Positions 8,971 to 21,590 are shown, counted from the first letter of the stretch. The stretch is DNA of 64,000 bases from Malassezia japonica (GCF_029542785.1 NC_083372.1:62001-126000), one strand, 5' to 3'. Numbers and translations: made by a program. Notes: generated by a model from the letters alone, not told the origin.

Positions 8971-11900
8971 CTATTCCCACACACGGATCGTTCCTGTGCG
9001 GTCGCCGGCGATAATGCACCGGAAGGGGTGCTCGATCAAAATCAGCGCGGTCACGGCGTCTTTGTGCGCTTTGACAAACGCGCTCAGTGCTTTCGTCGAG
9101 TGCAGCGCATGTAGGGGGGTACGGCTCGCCAGCGGCTTGTCCCGGGGGGACGGACGGCGGTGGCTGTACTCGCTGGGGGCGTTGGGCGTGTCCCCGACAC
9201 TCACAAACTCGCCTTGGGCTTGCAGGCCGATCGCGACGCTCTTTTCGACGCGGCCCAGGTCCAAGTACCACACGATCGCATCGCTGCCGGCACACACGAC
9301 GTACCCCGGCCGCGCACCCGATGACACGTATCCGTCTGCACCGGCGCACAGCGCATACACTGGCGGAGGCACGGGGGGGCGCGCACGGTGCGCCACGAGC
9401 GCAGCCAGCGCCGCGGAGGGACGCTGGGCGTCGGGATGGAGCACGCGATAGTGCTTGCGCGACTCGCTCTGCGTCGCCGCATCGCTCTGCGTCGCCGTGT
9501 ACATGGCCAGCACACGATTCGCCTCCAGATCGAATACGTCAAAGAGCGGTGCAACGTCGCCAGACGTATACGCAACAAAGACGCACCGCGGCTGGGTGGG
9601 GTGCACGGCCAGTGCATAGACGTGCCCGGGCGTCACCTGGTCCGCATCGCCAACGGCCCAGCTGCGCAGCAGCAGCGCAAAGCGCAGGTCCCACAGCGAC
9701 AACACGCCATTCGCACTGCCGGTGCACAGCCAGTGGCGCGCAGGATCCAGCGCAAGGCACTGCACTGCGCCGTGGGACACGGGGGTGGTCATGGCATGTA
9801 TACACTGCATGCACCGCACGTCCCAAAAGAGCACACGCCCGTGGCTCGTGCCGAGCACCAAGGTCGGCGCGGCGCCGCCGGCGAGCTGCGCCATGCACAC
9901 GACGTGCTCGCCATTCGGCAGCGTCTTGCGGCCGAGGGGGTGGGGGCGGCCGTACTTGGGTAGCGACGCGCCCCCCGACGCCGCGACGCCGTATGCATGC
10001 AGCGACCCGTCGCTCGCGGCACTGACAATGCAGTGGGTATTGTGCAGCACGAGAAGAGCCGTGATCGGCGCACTGTGCGCCGTATACGTCAGGCGCGAGC
10101 GTGCCGTGACATTCTTCTCGAGGCGCGACGTATCCCACACCTTGACCAGTCCGTCCTGTGCGCCACTCACGAAAAAGAGCTGGTCGCTTGCGAGGTCAAG
10201 TGCAGTGATCGGACCGCTGTGCTCGGTAAAGTATGCAATCAGTGTGCCTTCAGGCCGCACATTGCTGCTCACGCCCGGGACCTTGGCACGCGACCGCATA
10301 TGCGGCGCAGGCCATGCGCGTGGCGTCTCGCTGGGGACGCTCGGCACGCCCAATGCACTGCGGCCATGCGCCATGCGGTCGTACACGGCCTCGAGATGCG
10401 CGTGGATAAAGGGATCGCTGCCGTCGTACGTCGACGTGTACGACGTTGCCTCGGCAGGCGGCGCCGAGCCGCTCTCTTGCAGCAATTGCAGCGACTCGTC
10501 GGCCTGCGTCTGGGCCGAAGGCGTGCGGGCACGCTGGGCGTGCGCGTGCACGACCGACGTCGAGGCCTCGGCCTTGGCTGGCGCTGTGACGAGCGGCTGC
10601 CGGGGCTTTTCAGGCGTGCTCGGCGGGTCCTTCTTGCGGAGCGGCGGTGGCTCGGCGTGCTGCGCGACCTGTGTGTCGAGCACGTCGTCGACACTCGCCT
10701 TGCGCTGGTTCACACGCTGGATGCGCTTCTTGGCAGTGCGAATGGCGGCCTCGGACGGAGGTGCTTGCGGCGAGGTGTGCGGCGTAAAAAATATGGTATG
10801 GGGCGGCGCGCCATCGAGCGAGGTGCTCGGCGGGCCTGCCTTGGCGCGTTTGCCATGCGATTGCGCGAGGCGTACAATGTACCACCAGAGCCCAATGAGC
10901 TTGGGGGTATCGTGCTTCCAGTCAAAGCCGAGCGCCGCGAGACGCGCCAGCATCGCCTTCTCGTCCGCGTTTGTCGGATGCATCGAGTCGGTATGCGACG
11001 CAAAGGAGGACGGGCGAACGATCTGGTCGATGCTCGCGCGCACCTGTGCATCGGCGTCGGCCGCATCTTTCCATGCTTTCTCCGCCCGCACCTTCCAGTA
11101 AGCAAGGAACACCTCGTTCTTCTTTGCCACGGCGTTGGTTGCTGCCGAAAGGACAGGGCGGGGCAGCGGCGGTGCGAGGTTTGCGTAGAGTGCTTCCGCC
11201 GTGAGGCTCGCAATGTCACAGCGCAAGCGGGGACGCAGCAGCACATAAAGCTTGGTCCACGCCTCGGCGGCCGTGCACTCGGATGCGGCCTGCGCAAAGA
11301 GGCCGACCGCTGCCTCGCGGATCCACAAGTTGGGATGGCACAGGAGCCCTGCGGCGTGGCGCAAAAGCTCGTAGCGCGTCGCAGGGCCAAACAGCCCCTC
11401 GGCAAGGAGGCGCCGGAAGCTGCGCAGGGCTTCGACGACGACCATTTCCTCCTCGTCGCCAAGTGCTTGGACGAGCAGTGGGTGGACGTACCGCCCCAGC
11501 GCCTTGGGCCCAAGCACCGGCACAAGCGCCTCGATTGCGTGGAAGAACGCGGCACGGAGCTCCCAGTCGGGATCATTAAAGTAGGTGAGCAAGTGGCTCA
11601 GCACCGAGTTCTCGAGACGTTCCGCGCCAAGGAGCGTGCACAGCAGCCCAAAGTCGCCCAGCAGCGCACGACGCACGCACGACGCAGGGTCTGTGAGGAG
11701 CAGGAGCGTTTGTTCCTGCGCCATGAGCCGCAGGTTTTCCATCTGCTCGTCGTAGCCACGCACGGATGCCGTGGCGTCGCTCGCGCTCGGCGCCTGCTCC
11801 ATTTGCAGGAACCGGATCGCAGACTCAAAGAGACGCGTCAGGTGCGCGGCATAGACGGTGCGCACGCTGGCATTGGAGTCTTGCGTCATGCGGCGCAGGT

Positions 11901-13539
11901 GCGGCAGGATGTACTCGCTAAAGAGGCCGGTATTCCCTGGCGTCGTCGACTGCACGCACTCGAGCGTCGTAACGAGGTACCGCATCGCCAGCGCGCGGCA
12001 CACTGCGCTGCGGTCGCTCAGGAGTGCGACAAAGTACGGGAGCACACGATCGAGGCACGCCTCGTCCGAAAGCCAGCCGTACACGAGGTGCATCATGATC
12101 TCCATGGCATGGCACCGCGCCGAGGCACGCTGGCAGTTGCGCACATTGGCAAGTACCACGGAGAGCACAAGCAGTGCTTCGCCGTCCTTCTCTGCGCGTG
12201 CGCGGCGGGGCGCAGGGTCAGGTACTGGGACGTGTGGAAGGCATACACCGAGCGGCAGCTCGCCCTCGTCACGCAGCCTCGCGCCGGGCTCGCCGAGGAA
12301 CGGGAGCAGCGTCGCCCAGTCCTCGTACAAGCGCTCGATACGTTCGTCTGGCTCGACCATGCGCGCAAGGTGCGTCCTGCGAGTCTGCGCCTCGGCTTCG
12401 CTTTGGTCGGGGTGTGTCGGCGCGCCCTGGGCCGGCCGCTGCAGCTCGACGAGGTACAGGTGCAGGAAGCGCGAGAATGACAGAGGAAAGACGTGCTCGG
12501 ACGACTCGGAGAGCAGCGTAGCAAACGTGGGCCGATGCTCGTGGTCGACATGGACCATGCGGCGCACCAAATCGCGGATGCCGTCGTGCGGAATCTCGGC
12601 GAGCATCGCCTCGACATCGAACTCTCCCTCGCGGTACCGAAAGAGCTGCGAGAGGGTAAAGAGTGGCGCACCGTCGCGCCAGAGCTCTGCGAGGACGCAC
12701 CCCAAGGAAAACACGTCCATCGCCTCGGTGACGCTCCCCGACGGGCGCCCGAGGCCCAGGAGCTCAAGGTAGGGCTCGTGTGTCAAGAGATCCGACACGT
12801 TTTCGACGTCGGTCGCACTGCGGCTGTGCCCGCCCTCGCGCTCGACGCGCGTCGTGAGCTCGGCAAGCGAGTCGTAGAAGCGTTCCGGGGCAACGTAGCA
12901 TGTCCGCCGGCGGGCCGTATCAAAAAACAGCGAAAAGTCTGCTGGATCGTCCAGCGGAAGGTAGGTCGGCTTGAACGACGAGGCAAAGTCGGTAATGTAC
13001 ACAGACAGCGATCCGCTCACGAGCACATTTTCGCACTTGAGGTCGCCGTGGCGCACGTTGCGCTGCGACGACGCTTGCATCGCGTACAGAAGCTGGTAAC
13101 TCACCCACAGCTTCTCGATTTGCGTGAGGAATGGGCGCGTGCTGCGTCAGGTGCGCTACCTACCTGATCCGGTCGTAGAGGCTGCACATGAGCCACTGGC
13201 GCACGAGGTAGCCGGCCTCTTCGGTCTCGATCACCTCTTGGTAGGTCAGGACGTTTGGCACATCCTCCAGAGCCTCGCGTTCCACTGTATAAGCCATCAC
13301 ACGTACACCGCAAGCGCCGCACAAGGCCCCGGAGCCGCATCGAGGGGTCGGGCTTGATAAACGCCTTGACGACCAGCGGGCCGAGCGCGTGCTTCACCCG
13401 CGTCGCACGCAGGAAGCGTGACGAGCCAAGACTACATTAGTCGCACCACCCACCTGCACTCGTACTGCAGCTGGCTATCGAGCACCAGCTCGCCGGCGCC
13501 CGGCAGCCGGTGGCTCGAGCCGGACAGCGCATTCCCCAT
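8971..13539 (-). CDS. VPS15: Vps15-like regulatory kinase subunit of PI3K Vps34
   Basis: Four exons (13539-13454, 13431-13307, 13284-13164, 13141-8971) separated by three 22-nt introns encode 1500 aa. The protein starts MGNALSG, a canonical N-myristoylation signal expected in Vps15. The kinase-like domain follows, with RFLRATRVKHALGPLVVKAF, the HGDLKCENVL catalytic loop and DFAS in place of DFG. A HEAT-repeat solenoid spans about residues 380-800, then a disordered Ser/Pro linker, then a seven-blade WD40 propeller ending GTIRVWE. Vps15 anchors Vps34 to endosomes and pre-autophagosomal membranes and sets PI3P output. Exon joins are supported by continuous Vps15-like sequence (EREALEDVPNVL, SLYDRISTRPFLTQIEKLWVSYQLL). 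Confidence 0.95.
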
Positions 13540-13598
13540 CCTCGACGGTCGCAGGTGGAGGCCCGCACGGCCATCCTCCACACTATGGTACAAGCCTA

Positions 13599-14343
13599 CT
13601 ACTCAATGCGTACGTTGTCGATGCCGCCTGCCTTGCGGAGTCTGGGTGAGTGCTAGGGACGTACGCGCGCCGGATTTCGCCTGCCGTCTTTTGCCAGATA
13701 TTGAGGTGGCGGTCGCGCACCATGGCGTCGATATCGTCGCCGTGCTTATGCACGAGCTCGGCGAGCCACGCAAATTCGTTCGACGACGAGAAGCGCGACA
13801 CGGGCCGGTCCTCCTCTGCGAGCTTGGCGAGGGCTGTGTGAGAAAGAAGACGTACCTTCGACCGACTCGCCGTCCTTTGCGTGGAGGCGCGGGGGGAGCA
13901 TGACGAGGTTGGCGGGCTCGTCCTCATCCGCATTCATCGCGCTGCCCCACGGAGTCGCGTCCTCGTCCTTCTCGCCGTCCTCTTCGATAATATCCACGAC
14001 CTCGCCTTGCTCGTTGCGCACGATCCGCGCCATACCCTTGCGCGCCTTCGGGGCGGCGGCTTGCGGCTCCGCGCGCTTCACATTCGCATAGGGATCCTTG
14101 CGGTCGAGACCGCCGGACTGGGGGACCAGCGACGGGGCCAGGCCGAGCTTGGCATAGCTGCGTTAGTCACGCAACGTACTTTTGGCGGGGGGTTAGCGAC
14201 TTGTCCCACTGCTCGCGCATCACCTCGGGGCCCATGACGCTGGGGCCGCGGTGAATCCGTTTATTCTGTGCGCGCTTGGCGCTCTTGGTCGCGCCCGAGT
14301 ACTTCGACGAGCGCGACTTGCGCCTCTGCCTCGGATTCGCCAT
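13599..14343 (-). CDS. NOP16: Nop16-like 60S ribosome biogenesis protein
   Basis: Four exons (14343-14180, 14157-13856, 13833-13665, 13641-13599) and three introns of 22, 22 and 23 nt give 225 aa. The start MANPRQRRKSRSSKYSGATK is the family signature. It continues with DKSLTPRQNYAKLGLAPSL, an acidic middle, FAWLAELVHKHGDDIDAMVRDRHLNIWQKTAGEIRR, and the C-terminus ALRKAGGIDNVRIE, which appears only after removing the last intron. Nop16 associates with 66S pre-ribosomes in the nucleolus. A CACGTG lies 34 bp upstream of the start, inside the neighbour's stop region. NOP16, VPS15 and the coilin-like gene lie in tandem on this strand. Confidence 0.94.
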
Positions 14344-14375
14344 CGCCGTTTGTGGTACCCTACGAACTTTTTTTA

Positions 14376-16290
14376 TCACGTGCTGCCAAAAACCGCCGCC
14401 TGCAAGGAACGGAGGCGGCGCAGCACCGAGCCGTTGGCTGTGGAGGCGGGCGGAGGGGGAAGCGGCTCAGGCGCGCCATAGTCCAGCTCGGCGGGGGGGT
14501 CGTCCGACGCAGGGGCGGAAGGAATGGACTGCCGCTGAAGGTCTTGGTCGACGGCTTGCTCGGCCGGCCGGCCAAACGAGAGGGGGAGCGCGGCGCGCAG
14601 GGGGTCGAGCGTATCGTCGCCGACCGCCATACTCTCGTCGGCCTCGGCTTCACGCCGCTTTTCTTGCTCCAGCGCATGGCGCACCTGGCGCTGCATCTCG
14701 CTGTAGGCTTGCGTAGCTTCGTCGGTCTCGACGGATTCGCTTTCGTCCCATTGCGCATTGTACCACGCCTTGCAGTCGGTGCTGCTGATGGTCATTCCAG
14801 GAGGAATTTCGTGCTGGGGACGCATCGAAGGCGGGGGGACACGCCGCGTCGTGGAAGTCGTCTGCGCAACAGCAGTTGGAGCTGCAGCGGGCTGCACAAG
14901 TGCAGGGGCCGCCGTAGACTGGTTCCGGCGCTTGCGGTGACCGACGGTCGTGCGCGCCAGCATGCGCTCGGCAATCTGCTCGAGCTTTGCGTCCTGCGGC
15001 TCCGATGCAATAGGGTCGGGGATCGGAACAGGCTCGGGCGCAGGGAGAATGTCGAGCGCGCCCCCGCCGGGTGGAAGCGTAACTTCTTGCGTATAGGGAA
15101 GGTCGTGCGGAGGCGGAAGGAGTTGGTCGGCTCCTGCACGTTCGCGCTCACGCCGCTTTTGGTTCTTGCGCTTTGTGCGTGCCTTGCCTTGGCCAGGAGG
15201 TACGTATTGGGGAGAAGAAGGGCGGGGCGATGCAAGAATCGCGTGCACTTCTTCGACGCTCGGGGCGTCGGAGTCGTCCGACGCATCCTGGTCTTTGAAG
15301 TAGGTATGTGCGTCAGGAGAGTGCGCATCCGAGTCTGAGTCCGAGTCGGAGCTGGAGGAAGATTCAGAGCTCGCACTAGAGCCAGAGCCAGAGCCAGAGC
15401 CAGAGTCCGAGTCCGAGTCCGAGTCCGAGTCGGAATCGGAATCGGAACTGGAGCTCGCACTGGAGTCCGAGTCCGAGTCCGAATTGGAGTCCGAGTTAGA
15501 GCTAGAGTCCGAGTCCGAATTCGAACTAGAATCCGAGCTAGAGACTGCGTCCGAGTCAGAGCCCGAATTGTCTTTTCCATCGTCCTCGTCGCTGTCCTCG
15601 TCGTTGTCTTTTTCCTCTTCGTCGTCGTCCTCTCCGTCGCCGTTCTCTTCCTCTCTGCCATCAACCTCATCCTTTTCGTCGTCGTCCTCTTCGTCATCAT
15701 CTTCATCTTCCTCGTCCTTATCGTCCTCATCTCCCAGCCCCACCGGCTGCCCAAACCAGCCCCCATCTGCTCCATCCATTTCCATCTCTCGCTTCTTCTC
15801 TTCAAAGGCACCCATAGCAGCCGCTATGCGGCCACTAGGCATCATTGGGAATGGAATATCAGGCACCACTCTCTCTTTCTTGCTTTCCTTCTTGCCTGGC
15901 GCACACTCTGTGCGGATGGCCAGCGCAATACGATTCGCCTCGGCCATGACATCATCCGACTCACGGCGCTGCCGCTTGCTCGGCCGCGTATCCTCGTCCG
16001 TGCGATAGGCAACTCTACATTAGCCATAATACGTACCTCACGGCCTCGCCGTCCTTGAGCAGCTCCGTGCCAAACTCGTCGAGCAGCTCGTACCCATCCA
16101 GATAGAGTGCCAAGCCGCTTTTTTCCACGTCGTCGAGCACCGGCGCCGGATAGTGGCGGCGTAGCGACGCTAGGATACGCCCCCGCACATCCTCGAGCGA
16201 CTCGTCGCCCGCGCTCACCGGCACGACAAACTGCGCAGCCGGCAATGGCGCCTGCGTGCTCACGCGCACACGCACGGTACTCCGCACCAT
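14376..16290 (-). CDS. Coilin-like acidic Ser/Asp-repeat nuclear protein
   Basis: Two exons (16290-16037, 16014-14376; 22-nt intron) encode 630 aa. Residues 1-90 resemble the coilin N-terminal ubiquitin-like domain: MVRSTVRVRV, then LALYLDGYELLDEFGTELLKDGEAVRV, matching coilin's GLYLEG...LVRDNDCLRVK pattern. The basic KRQRRE patch could be a nuclear signal. A long Asp/Glu then (Ser-Asp)n tract follows (about 15310-15760). Next come a basic RTKRKNQKRRERER block and a C-terminal region with DCKAWYNAQWDESESVETDE. Coilin scaffolds Cajal bodies and snRNP maturation. The N-terminal match and the SD-to-basic order argue for coilin, but I cannot see a clear C-terminal Tudor-like domain; a Nopp140-like or unrelated acidic protein is the alternative. 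Confidence 0.6.
15310..15580 (-). repeat. Ser-Asp/Ser-Asn/Ser-Gly coding repeat tract
   Basis: Near-perfect runs of gag-tcc / gag-tcg hexamers on the + strand read as (Ser-Asp)n, with Asn and Gly variants, in the coilin-like gene. The tract keeps the reading frame and is flanked by conserved-looking blocks. It is prone to length change and is a likely casein-kinase-2 target region (inference from composition). Confidence 0.8.
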
Positions 16291-16352
16291 CGCTGTGACA
16301 AGTGGAGGGATCGGCCGAAGACCACTCACTCTTCTGGCCAGGGACCTTGAGC

Positions 16353-17254
16353 ATGGCACGGGAGCCATCGGAGGCATGGATCTCCTCAATCGACGCGACG
16401 TATCGGCTGATTGAGGATGCTGATGTGCGCCGCAGCTACCCCCAGCTCGCAGCCAAGGTCGAGTCCGCGATCCGCGCGTGCGAATCGGCGCTCGACGACT
16501 ACGGGTACGTGGACGAGCTGACGCAGCCTCGAGCGATGTGCGCTCAGCTTCAATGGCGGCAAGGACTGTAGGTCGCGCGACTAACCCAGGCACGGTTCTT
16601 GCGCATATACTCGCAGCAGTAATGCGGCGGCGCACAAAGCACGCCGGCCTACCCCGCATGGCGGCACTGTACGTCGCTTGCGCGTCGCCCTTCCGCGAGG
16701 TCGACGAGTTTATTGCGTACGCAGCCAGCCCTACCACTGGCTATCATATGGACCTGTATTCGGTGCATGCACCGATGAAAGAGGCGCTCGCACGCTATCT
16801 GTCCGGGGCGCCAAGCGAGGCGCTCGGGAGCGGCAGCGGCGACGCGATGTCGCCCGTATCCGACCCGCCGGCGCAGCGTGACGTGCAAGCCATGTTCATT
16901 GGCGTGCGCGAGTCGGACCCGCACGGCTCGAAGATCGGCGTGCGCTCGCCATGCGACCCGGGATGGCCACCGATTATGCGTGTGCACCCAATCCTCGACT
17001 GGGACTATGCAGAGGTGTGGGCGTTTTTGCGGTGCCCGGTGCTCGGTACGCCCGCGGCGGCACTGCCCCAGTTTGTCGGCGGCGGCGGCGCGGACGGTGT
17101 GCCGTACTGCTCGTTGTACGATCTCGGTTATACCTCGCTGGGAAGCACGCACAATACGCACCCCAACCCATACCTCCGAGTGCAGGGGACCGCGACGTAT
17201 CGCCCTGCCTACTACCTCGAGGATGGCTCGTCGGAGCGCGCAGGTAGAGGGTGA
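16353..17254 (+). CDS. FAD1: FAD synthetase (FMN adenylyltransferase)
   Basis: Three exons (16353-16504, 16527-16567, 16590-17254) with two 22-nt introns encode 285 aa. Splicing creates LSFNGGKDCTVLAHILAAVM, the PAPS-reductase-fold PP-loop (SFNGGKD) that defines eukaryotic Fad1. Later landmarks are MKEALARYL, MFIGVRESDPHG, HPILDWDYAEVWAFLR, GVPYCSLYDLGYTSLGS, and the C-terminal FRPAY-type segment ending SERAGRG. The enzyme transfers AMP from ATP to FMN to make FAD. The middle exon is only 41 nt. The start codon is 62 bp from that of the divergent coilin-like gene. Convergent with XRN1 across 70 bp. Confidence 0.95.
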
Positions 17255-17324
17255 TTAGACGTACATAACCGCTGTTTTTTGCACTGTAGCACGTTTGCGC
17301 CCGCTGAACCTTGCCGCTAAACCT

Positions 17325-20300
17325 CTATGAAGACGCATTCGGCTTCGGCTTGCCCTGCCACGCCTGCTTGCGCGGCGCCTGTGGCTTGCCGAGCGAGAGC
17401 GTCTGCAGGTGCGCAGCGGCCGCATCAGCTTGCGATGTCGGCGCTTTGCCGTGTGCGCCCTTTGCCGGTCCCTTGAACATGGCCTGCTTCGTTCCCTTGG
17501 CGCTCGGCGCCTTCGGAGGAGCCGCATGGAAGAAGTTCTTGGGCATGTTGCCCTTTTGCGTGGGCTGGGCCGACTTCTTCGCGTCGCGCGCAAGGAGCGT
17601 GCGTGTCAGCGCGCTAGTCTCGTCGGTGAGCTCCGCCTCGACGCCCCACTTGGTCGCCATCTGCGGCGTGGACAGGTTGAGGACGTCGGCCAGGCCGACA
17701 ATCGCGCCGCGGTAGTTAGTGCACAGTCCGTTGAGTGACGTGCCGCCGAGGAAGGGCACGTCAAACACAACGTCGATGCTGTTGGTCCCGAGACCGACCA
17801 CCGTGCCCTTGGCGGCGGGCGGAACCGAGCCAAAGTCGAGCACGTTCACGACGCGGTCGCCGAGCTGGTACTGCTGCACCGGCACACGCATGCGCGCCTG
17901 GTCGGGTTTGAGCAGCGCGTAGCGCGGCAGGCTACGCAGAATCTGGCGCTTGATGCCCATCGAGCCCGATTCGGCACGCTTGCGCGCCATGATGCGCGTC
18001 GCAGCCTCGAGCGTAGCAATCACCGGCTGCTCGAGACGGTCGACGTACACCGGCACGTCCTCGAGCTCGCGCAGCTTGTGCTCCTTCTCAAATGCACGCA
18101 GCGCGGCGATGCGTTCGTCGGTGCGTTGCGGGAAGAGGTCCGTGTCCGAGTAAAAGTCTCCCTGCGGCGGGCGGCGCGCCACGTTCTTGATCAGCTCGGG
18201 GAAGGCCTTGGCAAAGGCAGCGATCAGCGCAATCGCCTTCTCGCTGTACTCCCAGCCGAGCGACGTGCGGCGCGTGTAGCCGAGGACCTTGCGGCTCTTG
18301 GCCTCAAACTTGAGGTTCAGACCGAGGTTCATCTTCTTCTTGCCGACGTGCACGAGCATCGAGCTGGTGATGCGCGACAGGACGATCGACGAGATCTTGA
18401 GGCGCTGCGACACCTGTGCCAGAGGGAAATAGGTTTCGGACGCACGCTCCTTGACGAGCTTGCGCATGAGCATGTTCTCCTGCGCAAGGTCCGCGAGGAA
18501 CGCAAGCTCGATCGCGACCGTCGACGAGGTCGTGCCGATCACGCGGCCGGGGCACCCGAACCCTTTGTCGCCGAGGTAGAACACTTTGGTGCCGTCGGGG
18601 TACTCTTCGCTCACCGTCATGCCGGGACGCTCGAGGAAGCGGCTGTCTTCGTGCTTCACTGAGTTCACCATGAGCTGCAGCGGATACTCGATCTCGCCCT
18701 GGGCCGACGGCGCGTACTCCTTGGCGAGCGCCGCGTTGGACAGGTGGTGCAGACCTTGCAGCGGACGCACATGCAGGAGCATCGGCGTCTCGCCAATCAC
18801 GACACCGTATCGTGTCGCATACTTGGTGCGGATCTTGTTTGCACGCTCGTACAGGCTGCTCGTCGAGTACTTGCTGAGCTGCACCTGGCCATTCTCGAGC
18901 TGCGCCTGGATCTCCTGCGTACGGTCCGAGACGCCCACCACAAGGCCCTCAAAGAGGAAGGGCCAGCCGGTAAAGGTACGCTGCCCAATGACGCTCTGCG
19001 ATAGCGTCGCAAGGTCGGGCACCTCGGCAAGGGGGTTGATCGTCAAAATCATGGACGACTGGCTGCTCGCCGTGCCGTGCACATTGACACCCGCCTTGCG
19101 GAGCTGGTGCGTAAAAGGCAGCGTCTTGATGCTGGGGAAGCCGGGCATGGCGTCCACACCGAGCATCACGCCTTGCGGGAGCGTCTTGATGTACTCGCGG
19201 CCGTCCATCGACGGCAGCACGTACGACTCGACACGCACCTGCACATTTTGCATGTCGGGGAAAAAGCCAGGCAGGCTCGAGGGATAGGTGTAGTCCAGCG
19301 ACGGGTCGAAGCGGAACGACTTGGGCGGCCCGTGCCGGTTGCGCACGCGCTCCTCCTGCGTGAGGCCATTCTCGCGCAGCTCCATCGCACTCAGCAGGCG
19401 CTTCTCGTCGATAAACGGAATCTTGACGACCGCCTCCCAGCTGTTCTTTTTGCCGTTCATGTCCGACTCAAAGTCGGCAGGGTAAAAGTCGAGGATCGGC
19501 GACGTGGGCTCGGTCATGAGCTCCTGCAGCGCCGGAGGAATGAGCTGCTTGCTCAGCGGCGGCAACACACCCATCAGCTGCTCAAACGGCAGGAAGGGTT
19601 TGCCGAGGTTAAAGTCAAACTTGTACTCGCCGATGTTGTTCAGGTCCGACACCTGCGGGGCGTAGTGGTACTTGTAGAACCAGCCCCACGACGCATTGCC
19701 TTCGTAGTAGTAGTGCAGCACCCACTGCATGCCTTCAATGTAGTTGTACGTCAGCTCGTGAATGGACTCGGGCGTGTAGTCCATGTTGAGCTTGGAGCGG
19801 TAATAGTGCACCTTCCACTGACGCAGGCGGTCGTCGATCTCGCGATTCTGCTGGGCGATCGCCGCCTGCTCCTCGGCGGCCGCGTCGCGCGGCTCGTCCT
19901 CCGGCGGCGGCGCCTCACCGTCGACACGCGCGTCGACATATGGCGTGAGCGCACGCTGTACGGCGAGCGCGTGCTCCTCCGGGAAGGCCTCGTCGGTGGC
20001 CTTGTCGGCGCGGTACTGCTCGACCTTGCTCTTGGGGATCGAAATGACGGTCGCGGTCGTGTCCTGCACCGGGTCGTACTCGTTCAGGGCAATGTGCAGT
20101 CCGAGGCGCTGCGAGAGTTTTGTCAAAAAGTCATTGTCGCTGCCCGGGCGCTTCGCCGGGAAGTACGTCTCGGTAGGCGCCGTGTCCGGGTGGGCGTCAA
20201 AGGCCATCACGAACTGGTGCAGCTGGGTCACCCAGTCGCGCTGCGTCGGCGTAATGACCATCTGGCCGCTCGGCGCGCTGCCCTTTTTCTTTTTCAGGAT

Positions 20301-21486
20301 GGGCTTGTTGCGCGTCAGTTCCGGGTGTTCCTTGATAAAGTTGTTGCGCTCAAGAGAAAAGAGCTCGTTGATAATGAGCTGCAGACGCTCCGGGCGCAGC
20401 GTGCCCTGCTCGTTGAGGTAGCCGCCCGCATTCGGCAGGACCTTTTCGTAGATACGGAAAAGGAGCTCGATTGCGCCCTCGTTGATGTGCAGGCCGGGCA
20501 GGTGCGGCAGGAAATCGTTGCCGACAAAGAGGTGCAAAAGGATGTAGTCGTCAATGATCCGTTCCAGGTCGAATTGGAACGGGAGACAGTCGCGCAAGCC
20601 GTCAAACTCGAGCTCGAGGTACTCGCGCAGGAGCGAGAGGTGCAAAAGGTAAAAGGTCTGCGTCTCGAGCGTCGCCGTCTTTTTCCCGCGCTGGGGGCCG
20701 AAGACGACCTCTTCACGCAGTAGCGCAAAGTGCGGGTCGTGGCTGAGCAGGCCCAGCATGATCAGATCGGCGTCCAGACCGTAGAGGCAGTGGCGAGTGT
20801 TGGGGTTGTAGTCCGGCTGCGCCTTGAGCGTGCGGATAAACTCCATGATCTTGTGCTCGCCCTCGCCGACTGCGTCGTGGCCCGAGAGAATGACCTGCAC
20901 CTTGCGCCAGTTGGAGTCCTCGGCGACCTTCTTTGCGATAAAGTACTCGAGCTGCAGCTGCAGCTTCTGCATAAAGATAGTGCCCGGCGTGATACAGTTC
21001 GAGTCGAACGGCGCCGAGTCGGGGATGTCCTCGCCACGCTGGCGCGCCTTGGCGACGTTTTCCTTCGCCTCTTGCGCCGTGCGGAAACGACGGCTGCGCT
21101 GCTGGTTCATTTTGGCACGCGGCGCCACACCGTCGATCGCCAGGAAGAAGACCTTCTGTGGCCGGATCTTGGAGAAGAGGTGCTCAATGTACGAAAATAT
21201 CCCCAAAAAGATGTCCTCCTCGGAAATACGGAAGGTTGCTTCATCGTCGCGCGGATGCGAGCTGCGTCAGTGTGCACGCGTACCAGTTGTGGACAATGCC
21301 ATTCATGTCTGCGTTAACCAAGCGACGTACCAAGGTATAGATTGTCAAACTCGGGTATCCTGTTCTCTTCCACGAGCTGCATGATCACTGGATTAGCCAT
21401 ACCACCTACTTGGGTACCGCTCGGAGAGCCATCTGAAATATTTGGGCACTCCTAAAAGAGTCAGTCGCGCTCTGCCACCTACCCAT
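17325..21486 (-). CDS. XRN1: 5'-3' exoribonuclease Xrn1/Kem1
   Basis: Five exons (21486-21483, 21451-21410, 21387-21331, 21308-21284, 21261-17325) with introns of 31, 22, 22 and 22 nt encode 1354 aa. The first exon is only ATG plus one base. Once joined, the N-terminus reads MGVPKYFRWLSERYPMIMQ, EFDNLYLDMNGIVHNCSHP and then the intact nuclease core: DGVAPRAKMNQQRSRRFRTA, GEGEHKIME and GLDADLIMLGL with its metal-binding Asp/Glu residues. The D1-D4 and winged-helix regions follow. The Gly/Pro-rich C-terminal tail is shorter than in budding yeast (1528 aa). Xrn1 degrades decapped mRNA in the cytoplasm. Four introns crowd the first 130 coding bases, whereas the remaining 3.9 kb has none, a strong 5' bias. 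Confidence 0.96.
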
Positions 21487-21590
21487 CGCGCTTGGTGGAA
21501 GCGGTGTGGCACCGCGCGCGGCTTTTCTTCGGTCGCGTGGCGCCACGTGGTCGATTGGACGTGCACGGGCGCAACCCCACAAGTCCCAGC

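Noticed and set aside
9997..12480. 827-codon open frame on the + strand opposite VPS15
   Set aside because: Composition (Arg, Gln, His, Val) is typical of an antisense GC-rich shadow. The minus strand encodes continuous HEAT and WD40 sequence.
14268..15338. 356-codon + strand frame over the coilin-like gene
   Set aside because: It overlaps NOP16 and the SD-repeat gene in antisense, and its low complexity comes from the repeat read backwards.
15310..15760. Satellite or CRISPR-like array
   Set aside because: The repeat is a hexamer keeping frame in a coding gene, with no spacers or fixed-length units.
19077..20723. 548-codon open frame on the + strand opposite XRN1
   Set aside because: Antisense shadow of the conserved exonuclease core; no domain recognised.
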